A stretch of DNA of 64,000 nucleotides from Streptomyces sp. NBC_00376 (GTDB taxonomy: Bacteria; Actinomycetota; Actinomycetes; Streptomycetales; Streptomycetaceae): the NCBI RefSeq assembly GCF_036077095.1, contig NZ_CP107960.1, forward strand, positions 3,782,001 through 3,846,000. Reading direction: 5' to 3'. The notes under the pieces are model-generated. The model had not been told where the DNA came from. It was given only the letters and a program-made list of their open reading frames with translations, and ran no database searches. The position numbers were made by a program, and so were the translations under genes. The stretch's first letter is position 1. Every line of letters begins with the position of its first letter. Positions 25,540 to 33,356 of this stretch are shown piece after piece.

Positions 25540-25612
25540 ATTTATGTCGCCATCAGGCTAGCCCCGCACCCCTGGACCGACAAGGCACATCGCTCTACGC
25601 TCTCCGCACCAT

Positions 25613-25627
25613 CTGACTGTCCGTCAG
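25613..25627. promoter_or_regulatory. Operator-like palindrome CTGACTGTCCGTCAG (site 6 of 6)
   Basis: The CTGAC/GTCAG arms are perfect. TTTAAG at 25629-25634 follows as a probable -10 box, and the GTG start of the CoA ligase lies 9 bases further on, so the transcript may be leaderless. The site is 88 bp centre-to-centre from site 5 in the divergent promoter region. Confidence 0.7.
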
Positions 25628-25643
25628 CTTTAAGGGGTTCGCC

Positions 25644-27182
25644 GTGACCGAGACCGCGCACGCCCTGGGTGCATCGGGCACCTTCTGGGAACTCGTCGAA
25701 CGCCGGGCCGGCCTGACCCCGGACCGCCCGTTCCTGATCCAGGACGACCGCACCCTGACCTTCGGCGAGCTGCGCGGCCGCGGCGAGCGGGTCGCGGCCG
25801 GGCTGTGGGAGATGGGCGTACGTCCGGGCACCGTCGTCGCCTGGCAGCTTCCGACCCGGATCGAAACGGTGCTGCTGTCGTTCGCGCTGACCCGGATCGG
25901 CGCCGTGCAGTCGCCCGTCATCCCGTTCTACCGGGACCGCGAGGTGGGGTTCGCGCTGCGCGAGTCGAAGGCGGAGTTCTTCGCCGTACCGGGCACCTGG
26001 CGCGGCTTCGACCACACGGCGATGGCCGGACGGGTGACGGCGGACCGGCCGGTGACGGTGTTCGAGGCGTACGCGTCACTGCCGGACGGCGATCCGTCGG
26101 TGCTCCCGCCGCCGCCCGGTGACGGCACGGCGGTGCGCTGGATCTACTGGACCTCGGGCACCACCTCCGACCCGAAGGGGGTCCTGCACACCGACCGCAG
26201 CCTGATCGCCGGCGGCTCCTGCCTGGCCCACGCGCTGCATCTGTCGGCCGACGACATCGGCTCGATGGCCTTCCCCTTCGCCCATGTCGCCGGGCCCGAC
26301 TACTCGGTGATGCTGCTCCTGTACGGCTTCCCGGCGGTCCTCTTCGAACACTTCGCGATGCCGGACGCGGTGGCGGACTACCGGCGCCACGGGGTGACGG
26401 TCGCGGGCGGGTCCACGGCGTTCTACTCGATGTTCCTGACCGAGCAGCGCAAGGCGCCGGACCGGAAACTGATCCCCAGCCTGCGGCTGCTGGCGGGCGG
26501 CGGGGCCCCGAAGCCGCCGGAGATCTATCACGCGGTGGTCCGGGAGATGGGCGTCCAGCTCACCCACGGGTACGGCATGACCGAGGTGCCCATGATCACG
26601 ATGGGCGCCCCCGACGACACGGTGGAACACCTCGCCGAGACGGAGGGCCGGCCGCCCGCGGGCATGGAGATCCGGATCACCGACGAGGAAGGCAAGCCGC
26701 TGCCGCACGGCACGGACGGCGAGGTGCGACTGCGCGGGGAGGCCGTCTGCAAGGGCTATCTGGACCCGGCGGCGTCCGCGTCGGCCTTCGACGCGGACGG
26801 GTTCCTGATCACCGGCGACGTCGGCCACGTCAGGGCCGGCGGGCATCTGGTGCTCACCGGGCGGCTGAAGGACATCATCATCCGCAAGGGCGAGAACATC
26901 TCCGCGAAGGAGATAGAGGACCTGCTGCACCGGCACCCGGACGTCGGGGACGCGGCGGTGATCGGGCTGCCGGACCCGGAGCGGGGCGAGCTGGTCTGCG
27001 CGGTCGTGGAACAGCCGGCGGGCGCCGCCCCGCTGACGCTGACTCAGGTAACGGATTACCTGCGGGCCGAGGGACTCTCCGTGCACAAGCTGCCGGAACG
27101 GCTGGAGGTGGTGTCGGCGCTTCCGCGCAACGACACCCTGCGCAAGGTGCTGAAGTACCGGCTGCGGGAGCAGTTCACCTGA
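25644..27182 (+). CDS. AMP-forming acyl-CoA synthetase (FadD-like)
   Basis: The 512-residue ANL-superfamily ligase has the phosphate loop YWTSGTTSDPKGVLHT (near 165-180), the adenine motif HGYGMTEVPM (near 308), TGDVGHV (near 390), the hinge region GRLKDIIIRKGENISAKEIE, and a catalytic Lys in the final RNDTLRKVLKYRLRE. It activates a carboxylic acid via an acyl-AMP to acyl-CoA. The GTG at 25644 follows AAGGGG at spacing typical of a leaderless or short-leader message. It is divergent from the amidohydrolase operon under paired CTGAC-N5-GTCAG operators, so it probably starts the same pathway. Confidence 0.95.
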   Translation: MTETAHALGASGTFWELVERRAGLTPDRPFLIQDDRTLTFGELRGRGERVAAGLWEMGVRPGTVVAWQLPTRIETVLLSFALTRIGAVQSPVIPFYRDREVGFALRESKAEFFAVPGTWRGFDHTAMAGRVTADRPVTVFEAYASLPDGDPSVLPPPPGDGTAVRWIYWTSGTTSDPKGVLHTDRSLIAGGSCLAHALHLSADDIGSMAFPFAHVAGPDYSVMLLLYGFPAVLFEHFAMPDAVADYRRHGVTVAGGSTAFYSMFLTEQRKAPDRKLIPSLRLLAGGGAPKPPEIYHAVVREMGVQLTHGYGMTEVPMITMGAPDDTVEHLAETEGRPPAGMEIRITDEEGKPLPHGTDGEVRLRGEAVCKGYLDPAASASAFDADGFLITGDVGHVRAGGHLVLTGRLKDIIIRKGENISAKEIEDLLHRHPDVGDAAVIGLPDPERGELVCAVVEQPAGAAPLTLTQVTDYLRAEGLSVHKLPERLEVVSALPRNDTLRKVLKYRLREQFT

Positions 27183-27183
27183 C

Positions 27184-27238
27184 GGGGGTGCGGGGGCGGC
27201 TCGCCCGACGGGGGCGCGGGGCGCCGCCCCGCACCCCC
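27184..27238. terminator. Strong GC hairpin between convergent genes
   Basis: The left arm at 27184-27200 and right arm at 27223-27238 pair over 16 bases with one bulged G (core GGGGGTGCGGGG with CCCCGCACCCCC). It separates the 3' ends of the CoA ligase and the EF-hand gene and would work in both directions. There is no U-tract, as is usual in Streptomyces. Confidence 0.75.
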
Positions 27239-27245
27239 GTACGTC

Positions 27246-27767
27246 CTACGCGTCCGGGGCGATCACCGTGAAGTAGTCGGCGAGCGCCGACACCGCCTGG
27301 CCCTCGGTGATCCTGCCGTCTCCGTCCGCGTCCAGGCTCCGCGCCGCGAGCTGAGCCGTCCCGGCATCGGCACCCAGCACCCGCAGCACCCGCTCCACGG
27401 CGGGTACGGCCGCCGCGCCCAGGCCGTCCCCGTCCGCCACGGCGATCGCCGCGCGCAGGAAGGGGCGGGCGATCTCCGCGAAGCGCTCCGGGCTGTCGCG
27501 CAGCCGTTTCACGGCCCCGCCCACGAACTCCTCACGGGTGACGCGCTGGTCCCCGTCGACATCGGCGATGCCCGCCATGCCCTGCCAGAACGCCTCGGCC
27601 CCGGTGTAGAGCGCCTGGCCCTTGTCGCAGCGCGCCGTCGTGCCGAACTCGGCGAGCAGACGGGCCGCGGCGGCGTTGAAATCCGCGCGATCGATGTATC
27701 CGTTGCCGTCCTGGTCGAAGGCGGCGAAGCGGTGGGCGATCTTGCGCTCGTACTCTGCGCTGTCCAT
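27246..27767 (-). CDS. EF-hand calcium-binding protein (calerythrin/CabD-like)
   Basis: The 173-residue soluble protein has four EF-hand regions. Hand 1 (DQDGNGYIDRADF, 18-30), hand 2 (DVDGDQRVTREEF) and hand 4 (DADGDGRITEGQ) have intact acidic loops. Hand 3 (VADGDGLGAAAV) is degenerate. The length and the three-plus-one pattern match calerythrin and the Streptomyces Cab proteins, which buffer or sense calcium. It lies beside a STAS/sigma/anti-sigma group. Just upstream of the ATG at 27767 the minus strand reads CCAAAGTGACACGTGACG, a possible regulator site. Confidence 0.93.
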   Translation of the reverse strand: MDSAEYERKIAHRFAAFDQDGNGYIDRADFNAAAARLLAEFGTTARCDKGQALYTGAEAFWQGMAGIADVDGDQRVTREEFVGGAVKRLRDSPERFAEIARPFLRAAIAVADGDGLGAAAVPAVERVLRVLGADAGTAQLAARSLDADGDGRITEGQAVSALADYFTVIAPDA

Positions 27768-27849
27768 GCGGGGAGCGTACGACGCCGGAAGGCGTCACGT
27801 GTCACTTTGGAGCGCCCGGCACCGGAACGTGCGGCGTCGCGGAGCGGCT

Positions 27850-28224
27850 TCACGCGGAGAGCGGCCGGGCCCGGTCGTCGACGGCCGTGTCCCAGTCGGG
27901 GTAGACGTCGAAGAGCCGGCGTACACCGAGGGCGGCGAGCACCCGGTTGACGTGCGAGCCCTCCTCCGCGCCCCGGGCCGGCAGGATCAGCCGCAGCCGG
28001 CCCCCGCAGGAACGCATCAGCCGCCGGGCGGCGATCAGCACGCCGACCCCGCTGGAATCGCAGAACAGGACCTCGGAGAGGTCGAGCACCACGTCGTGGC
28101 GGCCGACGGCGACCGCGTCATGGACGGACTGGCGCACCACGGGCGACGTCAGCAGATCCAGCTCGCCGCGTATGTGCAGTACGGTCCATTCGCCCTGCAC
28201 GGTCTCGGCCACCCTCAAAGTCAC
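27850..28224 (-). CDS. STAS-domain anti-sigma factor antagonist
   Basis: The 124-residue protein has one STAS domain with the phosphorylatable serine in LFCDSSGVGVLIAARR, like SpoIIAA and BldG. In the unphosphorylated state such proteins bind a cognate SpoIIAB-like kinase and free a sigma factor. The GTG at 28224 is chosen because a GAGAGG box lies 8 bases upstream and the domain begins there; an ATG at 28305 would add 27 disordered residues with no ribosome binding site. It is divergent from the sigma factor gene at 28482. Confidence 0.9.
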   Translation of the reverse strand: MTLRVAETVQGEWTVLHIRGELDLLTSPVVRQSVHDAVAVGRHDVVLDLSEVLFCDSSGVGVLIAARRLMRSCGGRLRLILPARGAEEGSHVNRVLAALGVRRLFDVYPDWDTAVDDRARPLSA

Positions 28225-28481
28225 GCGACCGACCTCTCGTTCCGGGGATTCCGACGATCCGGAAGTTTCCGTTCCTTCTCGCGGCTGCCCCGGCCGCACC
28301 CTCATGAAACACCGAACGGCCTGTCAGGACACAGGCGGATTCAGACAGAAATGGTCACTTCACTATCATCCCGGGCCTTTTCAGGGGCGTACTTGCCGTA
28401 AAGGGACGTGCACGGCCGACACCGCCGACTACATTCGATGTGACGAGGGGAACAGAGCAGAGGAAACAGGTCGGGGGTCGC

Positions 28482-29057
28482 ATGACCAGGAACGCACCGC
28501 CCCGCTGGGACCGCAAGATGCAGCAGCGGCTGGCACGCGGTGAGGCGGCGGCTCTCGGTGAGCTCTACGACCGGTTCGCCTCGCTGGTGCACAGTCAGGC
28601 ACACCGGATGCTGGACGACGAGACCGCCGCCGACCTGGTGACCCGCGAGGTCTTCGGCTACGTGTGGGAGAACCCGGACGCGTACGACCCCAAGCAGGGC
28701 TCGATGCGCTCCTGGGTGGCCCGGCTCACGCACCGCCAGTCCGTGCGGCGGCTGCGCGAGGAGCACGGCCACCTCGATGGCCCGGACGAGGACGGGGGCG
28801 GCCTGGAGGAGCGGGTGCACCGGGCCACGGTCGCGGCCCGCGCCGACTACATCGTCGCGGCCATGCCGGCCCCGCTGCGGGCCGCGCTGGAGCTCGCGTA
28901 CATCCAGCGCCGGGACTACCGGCAGACCGCGGCCGACCTCGGGGTCACCGAGGACGAGGCCCGCCGCCGGCTCCGGCTCGGTCTGCAACTGCTCTCCACC
29001 GCACACACCCGCCCGCTCGAAGGGACGTCGCCGCCCGGATACGGACGGCCCCTGTGA
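28482..29057 (+). CDS. ECF-like RNA polymerase sigma factor
   Basis: The 191-residue protein has a region 2-like segment (LGELYDRFASLVHSQAHRML, then TAADLVTREVFGYVW) and a region 4-like HTH (AALELAYIQRRDYRQTAADL, then GVTEDEARRRLRLGL). This is the two-domain ECF layout. The ATG at 28482 starts at the usual distance before region 2; a GTG at 28440 would add 14 residues. The TGA overlaps the GTG of the anti-sigma gene, giving translational coupling. Its targets and inducing signal are not evident. Confidence 0.92.
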   Translation: MTRNAPPRWDRKMQQRLARGEAAALGELYDRFASLVHSQAHRMLDDETAADLVTREVFGYVWENPDAYDPKQGSMRSWVARLTHRQSVRRLREEHGHLDGPDEDGGGLEERVHRATVAARADYIVAAMPAPLRAALELAYIQRRDYRQTAADLGVTEDEARRRLRLGLQLLSTAHTRPLEGTSPPGYGRPL

Positions 29058-30421
29058 CCGGCGACGACGGACGCGGGGACGGACGCGACGACGAGGTGCG
29101 GGGCGCGCCGCGCATACCGGGCCCCCGTGCCGCCGCGGACGACTTCGACCTCTCCGCCGTACCCCTGCCGCCGCCCGTCCCCGCGACCCCGCCCGAGGAG
29201 CCGCGACCGGCCTCACCGCCGACGACACCGGAACCGGAAACCGCCGTGGCACCACCGGACCGATCGGACCCGTCGGACCCGCCGGACCCATCGGACCCGC
29301 CGGTGCCGGCACACCGCGTCCTCAAGGCGCTCCTCGGCGCGTGGGCCCTGGCGGCCTGCTCGGCGGAGGAGACCGAGGCCGTCGAGGCGCATCTGACCGA
29401 GTGCGCCGCCTGCGCGGACGAGGCCCTGCGGCTGCGCGACGCGGTCGGGCTGCTGCACACCGACCGCAGCCTGGACCTCGACCCGACGCTGCGCACCCGG
29501 GTGATCGACGCCTGCCTGAGCCGCCGCCCGGCCGACATCCCGGTGCCGGACTGGGCTTCCCCGTACGACGCGGAGACCGCGCGGCTCGACGCGCTGCTCC
29601 GTGACATCGGCAGCTCGGAGTGGCACGCGCCGGTGCGCCTGAAGTGGTTCGAGGGTGAGCAGGAGGCCGGCCGCAAGACCACGGTCGCGGGCGTCATCGG
29701 TCATCTCATGGCCGTCGACGGACTGATCGGCGCCGCCCTCGACCTCGAAGTGCCGCTCGGCGACGGAGCCCTCGGCCGGGGCGCCGACTGGCCGCTCTCC
29801 CCCGCCGCACGCACCGAGAAGTACTGGTCCGCCGCGCGGCGGCCGCCCACCCGCGCGGTCCACGAGCCGTGGCGCGCGCAGAGCCACACCCTCATCCGTA
29901 CGGTGTCCTTCGCCGGCCGCGGGGTCCGTGAGCTCTCCGTCTCGTACGGGGACTTCGCCCTGCCGATGCACGACGCCCTGCTGGACCGGGCCTTCGAGTG
30001 CTGGGTGCACGGCGGCGACATCGCGAAGGCGGTGGACTATCCGTACGAGGCGCCGTCCGCCGCCCACCTCAACCGGATGATCGACCTGGCGGCCCGGCTG
30101 CTGCCCGCCGTCCTCGCCGAACGCCGCAGGACCGGTCTCGCCGGGCCCGCCCGGCAGCTGGTGACGGCCGGGGCACCGGGCCGTTCGCTGCATCTGGAGG
30201 TCGAGGGCTCGGGCGGCGGCGACTGGTACATCCCGCTGGACTCCCCGGCCGCGCTCGGCTCCCCCGCGCACACCGTGGCGCAGGTCGCGCTGGACGGGGT
30301 GGAGTTCTGCCAGCTGGTGGCCGGGCACGTGCCGCCGGTCGAGGCGGCGGCCGGTCAGGAGGGCGACCGCGAGGCCATCCACGACGTGCTGTGCGCCGCG
30401 GCCTCGCTGAGCCGCCTGTGA
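29054..30421 (+). CDS. Zinc-finger anti-sigma factor fused to a mycothiol-dependent isomerase-like domain
   Basis: The 455-residue protein begins with about 85 disordered Pro/Asp-rich residues. A putative ZAS/zf-HC2 anti-sigma module follows with HLTECAACADEA (H-x3-C-x2-C). A DinB/maleylpyruvate-isomerase-type helical bundle follows (VRLKWFEGEQEA, VAGVIGHLMAVDGLIGAALD, CWVHGGDIAKAVDYP), then a C-terminal MDMPI domain. The GTG start overlaps the sigma factor stop. It should bind and silence the sigma factor. The fused domain belongs to a family that uses mycothiol, so redox sensing is an inviting but unproven idea. Confidence 0.9.
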   Translation: MTGDDGRGDGRDDEVRGAPRIPGPRAAADDFDLSAVPLPPPVPATPPEEPRPASPPTTPEPETAVAPPDRSDPSDPPDPSDPPVPAHRVLKALLGAWALAACSAEETEAVEAHLTECAACADEALRLRDAVGLLHTDRSLDLDPTLRTRVIDACLSRRPADIPVPDWASPYDAETARLDALLRDIGSSEWHAPVRLKWFEGEQEAGRKTTVAGVIGHLMAVDGLIGAALDLEVPLGDGALGRGADWPLSPAARTEKYWSAARRPPTRAVHEPWRAQSHTLIRTVSFAGRGVRELSVSYGDFALPMHDALLDRAFECWVHGGDIAKAVDYPYEAPSAAHLNRMIDLAARLLPAVLAERRRTGLAGPARQLVTAGAPGRSLHLEVEGSGGGDWYIPLDSPAALGSPAHTVAQVALDGVEFCQLVAGHVPPVEAAAGQEGDREAIHDVLCAAASLSRL

Positions 30422-30440
30422 CACCTCTCCCGGTGGGGTC

Positions 30441-31319
30441 CTACGCGAAGATCACCGTGCGGCGGCCGTTGAGCAGGATGCGGCGCTCCGCGTGCCACTT
30501 CACGGCCCGCGCCAGCGCCTGGCACTCCACGTCGCGGCCGATGGCGACCAGCTGGTCCGGCGTGACGCCGTGGCCCACCCGCTCGACCTCCTGCTCGATG
30601 ATCGGCCCCTCGTCGAGGTCCGCGGTCACGTAGTGCGCCGTCGCACCGATCAGCTTCACACCACGGGCGTGCGCCTGGTGGTACGGCTTCGCGCCCTTGA
30701 AGCTCGGCAGGAAGGAGTGGTGGATGTTGATGATCCGGCCGCTCAGCTGCTTGCAGAGGTCGTCCGAGAGGACCTGCATGTAGCGGGCGAGGACGACCAG
30801 CTCGACGTTCTCCGCACGGACCAGCTCCAGCAGCTCCTCCTCCGCGGCGGCCTTGGTCTCCTTGGTCACCGGGATGTGCCGGAAGGGAACGTTGTACGAG
30901 GCGACGAGCTCGGCGAAGTCCGTGTGGTTGGAGACCACGGCGGCGATCTCGACCGGCAGCGCCCCGATCCGGGAACGGAACAGCAGATCGTTGAGGCAGT
31001 GCCCGAACTTGCTGACCATCAGCACGACCCGCATCCGCTCCGCGGAGCGGTGGATCTGCCAGTCCATCCGGAAGGAGTCGCCGACCGCCGCGAAACTGGC
31101 CCGCAGCTTCTCCACGGTCACCGGGGCGTCCGCCGAGAAGTGGACCCGCATGAAGAACAGACCCGTGTCGTGGTCGCCGAACTGCTGACTGTCCTCGATG
31201 TTGCAGCCGGTCATGAACAGATAGCTCGACACGGCATGCACGATGCCCTTTTTGTCGGGGCAGGAGAGAGTGAGGACGTACTGCTCGGGGGCGGTGTCGG
31301 CAGGCTGCGGCGCGGTCAT
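30441..31319 (-). CDS. purU: Formyltetrahydrofolate deformylase PurU
   Basis: The 292-residue enzyme hydrolyses 10-formyltetrahydrofolate to formate and tetrahydrofolate, balancing one-carbon pools for purine synthesis. An N-terminal ACT domain (YVLTLSCPDKKGIVHAVSSY) is followed by the formyltransferase domain with the Asn-His-Asp triad in INIHHSFLPSFKGAKPYHQA and TADLDEGPIIEQE. The ATG at 31319 is taken because it precedes the ACT strand with a short linker; an upstream ATG at 31337 adds only six residues. The gene is convergent with the anti-sigma gene. Confidence 0.95.
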   Translation of the reverse strand: MTAPQPADTAPEQYVLTLSCPDKKGIVHAVSSYLFMTGCNIEDSQQFGDHDTGLFFMRVHFSADAPVTVEKLRASFAAVGDSFRMDWQIHRSAERMRVVLMVSKFGHCLNDLLFRSRIGALPVEIAAVVSNHTDFAELVASYNVPFRHIPVTKETKAAAEEELLELVRAENVELVVLARYMQVLSDDLCKQLSGRIINIHHSFLPSFKGAKPYHQAHARGVKLIGATAHYVTADLDEGPIIEQEVERVGHGVTPDQLVAIGRDVECQALARAVKWHAERRILLNGRRTVIFA

Positions 31320-31347
31320 CCCCGTAGCGTGCCACACCGGCCCGGAA

Positions 31348-31851
31348 TCAGGCCGACCTGGTCATGATGCGGAGCACGTCGAGGGAGCGCGGCGGCGTGT
31401 CGGGGTCCTCGCCGTCGTTGCCGGCGAGCAGCACATGGGCCTCGCGGGCGGCCCGGACGGCCTCCTGCCAGCCGTGGTGCTCCAGATACGCGGAGACGGG
31501 GGCGTCGGCGCCGACCTGGTGCATGATGCGCAGCACCCGGAGCACGGCGACGTCGACGAGAGCGGCCTCGTCGGTGTCGCGGAAGATCGTTCCGATGTAC
31601 TTCTCGGCGGACCAGTTGTCCAGCCAGGTGTCCTCGACCAGGCGGTACACGGCGTCGGTGACGTCGCCGTACCCCTCCAGGCCGGTCAGCCAGCACTCGT
31701 GGTGGAAGACGGGGTCGGAGAGCATGTGCAGCGCCGAGCGCACGTTGCTGCGCCAGCGCCACCAAGGCATGTCATTCAGCGGCATGCCGCCCATGGTGGA
31801 GGAGCGACGGCCGCGACGGGAAGAGTTCTCCGAACCTTGCTGCACGGTCAT
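31348..31851 (-). CDS. Conserved actinobacterial hypothetical protein (SCO4402-like)
   Basis: The 167-residue protein has a short basic N-terminus followed by MGGMPLNDMPWWRWRSNVRS and a helical, acidic body (HECWLTGLEGYGDVTDAVYR, VLRVLRIMHQVGADAP). It has no membrane segment or known catalytic motif. I recall the same protein next to purU in Streptomyces coelicolor; that is memory, not a search. Its stop lies 28 bases before the purU start, so cotranscription is likely. Its function is unknown. Confidence 0.88.
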   Translation of the reverse strand: MTVQQGSENSSRRGRRSSTMGGMPLNDMPWWRWRSNVRSALHMLSDPVFHHECWLTGLEGYGDVTDAVYRLVEDTWLDNWSAEKYIGTIFRDTDEAALVDVAVLRVLRIMHQVGADAPVSAYLEHHGWQEAVRAAREAHVLLAGNDGEDPDTPPRSLDVLRIMTRSA

Positions 31852-31956
31852 CGATCGTACGTTCCCTTTTCCGCCGCCCGCATCGCCCCCTGCAATTCAC
31901 CCGGATGTCACCGAGCGTTGAGCGGAGCACACTGCGGCGTTACCCCGCGGCCGGAA

Positions 31957-33249
31957 ATGTTCATGCCCATGACCGGATGGCGACGCCCCACCTCCTCCCG
32001 CCCCTACAAGCTCCTCACAAGTACGGCGGCGGCCGGGGCATTGCTGATGACCGGTTGCGGCGCACTCCCTGGGGCCACGGGGGGCTCCAGGGAGCCCGTC
32101 ACCGTACTGACCTGGGCCCCCAGCGGGGTCGCGGGGCCGGACACGGTGAACATGGCGGGCATGACCGCCATGGCCCGCACCTATGCCCGCTGGGCCAACG
32201 CCGACGGCGGGCTGGACGGTCACAAGCTGCGCGTCGTCACCTGCGACGAGCAGGACACCTCGATCGGGGCGGCGAACTGCGCCCGGCTGGCCGTCAAGGA
32301 GAAGGCGGTGGCGGTCGTCGGCTCGTACAGCCGGCACGGGACGGCGTTCATGTCGCCGCTGGAGGCCGCCGGAATCCCCTACATCGGCGGTTACGGCGCT
32401 TCCGAAGAAGAGCTCAGCAGCTACAACTCCTTCCCGGTCAACGGCGGTCAGCCCGCCCTGCTCGCGGGCAACGCCCGGCAGCTGGCCCGGAGTTGCGAGC
32501 GGGTGTCCGTTGTCCGGCCCGACACCCTGAGCGGCGACGGCCAGGCCTGGCTCCTCAGGACCGGCCTCACCGAGGCCGGCCGCCCCGCGCCCGCCGACAT
32601 CCGGGCCCCGGAGTCGGCCACTTCGTACGACGGGGCCGCCGCGCCCGCGCTCCGGGCGGCGGGGGCCTCCCACGGCTGTGTGACGGCCGTGCTCGGGAAG
32701 CGCACGGAGACCTTCTTCGACTCCTTCCGGCGGCTCGAACCGTCGTACGGGAGCGTCCGGATCTCCTCCGTGCTGGGCAGCGTCGACCAGCCGCTGATCG
32801 ACAGCACCGGCGGCCGGAACAGCCCGTTCGAGGGGGCGTACATCACCGGCTGGTACCCGGACGCGGGCGACGCCCGCTGGGACCCGATGCGCGAAGTGAT
32901 CCGCGAGCACGCCTTCGGCGACAACCGGATCGACCCGGACGACACGGGCGTGCAGACCACCTGGATCGCGTACACCGTGCTGAAGGAGCTCGTGAAGTCG
33001 ATCGACTCCCCGAAGATCACCCCCTGGAAGCTCACCTCCGCCCTCAACAAGGGGACCGCGGCCGGGACCGGCGGGCTCACCCCGGTGCTGCGCTGGGGCT
33101 TCACGGACGTGCTGGGCTCGTCCTCGTACCCCCGGATCGTCAACACCAGGGTGACGTATCAGGTGGTGCGGAACGGCCGGCTCGTCGCGGACCGGAAGGG
33201 CTTCATGGACGTCTCGAAGACCTTGTCGGACGCCAGCGCGACGCGCTGA
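31957..33249 (+). CDS. Periplasmic-binding-type lipoprotein (branched-chain amino acid/LivJ-like)
   Basis: The 430-residue protein has a basic N-terminus, a hydrophobic core and a lipobox LLMTGC with Cys34 as the lipid attachment site. The mature part is a type I periplasmic binding fold like LivJ/AmiC: VLTWAPSGVAGPDTVNMAGM, the hinge VAVVGSYSRHG, GIPYIGGYGASEEEL. No ABC permease or ATPase is adjacent, so it is an orphan binding lipoprotein anchored to the outer face of the membrane, possibly a sensor. ATG at 31957 or 31969 are both possible starts. Confidence 0.9.
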   Translation: MFMPMTGWRRPTSSRPYKLLTSTAAAGALLMTGCGALPGATGGSREPVTVLTWAPSGVAGPDTVNMAGMTAMARTYARWANADGGLDGHKLRVVTCDEQDTSIGAANCARLAVKEKAVAVVGSYSRHGTAFMSPLEAAGIPYIGGYGASEEELSSYNSFPVNGGQPALLAGNARQLARSCERVSVVRPDTLSGDGQAWLLRTGLTEAGRPAPADIRAPESATSYDGAAAPALRAAGASHGCVTAVLGKRTETFFDSFRRLEPSYGSVRISSVLGSVDQPLIDSTGGRNSPFEGAYITGWYPDAGDARWDPMREVIREHAFGDNRIDPDDTGVQTTWIAYTVLKELVKSIDSPKITPWKLTSALNKGTAAGTGGLTPVLRWGFTDVLGSSSYPRIVNTRVTYQVVRNGRLVADRKGFMDVSKTLSDASATR

Positions 33250-33292
33250 CCCGCACCACCCGCCCGGATTCGCGACACCTGCCCGGATTCAC

Positions 33293-33342
33293 GGCGCCCG
33301 TCCCGATTCGCAGCACCCTGATGGATGCGCGGGACGGGCGCC
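33293..33342. terminator. Bidirectional hairpin with a 12-bp perfect stem
   Basis: GGCGCCCGTCCC (33293-33304) pairs with GGGACGGGCGCC (33331-33342) around a 26-base loop. It lies between the convergent binding-lipoprotein and Gln-rich protein genes. Two short GCCCGGATTC direct repeats lie just before it. Confidence 0.65.
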
Positions 33343-33356
33343 GCCGGGACGTGCCG

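Noticed and set aside
16905-27182. The dehydrogenase and CoA-ligase block as part of a natural-product gene cluster
   Set aside because: There is no polyketide synthase, peptide synthetase, terpene cyclase or carrier protein. The set fits catabolism better.
31957-33249. A complete amino-acid ABC importer around the binding lipoprotein
   Set aside because: Neighbouring genes are purU, a hypothetical protein and the Gln-rich membrane protein. The ABC pair at 37.6-40.0 kb is of exporter type and not linked.
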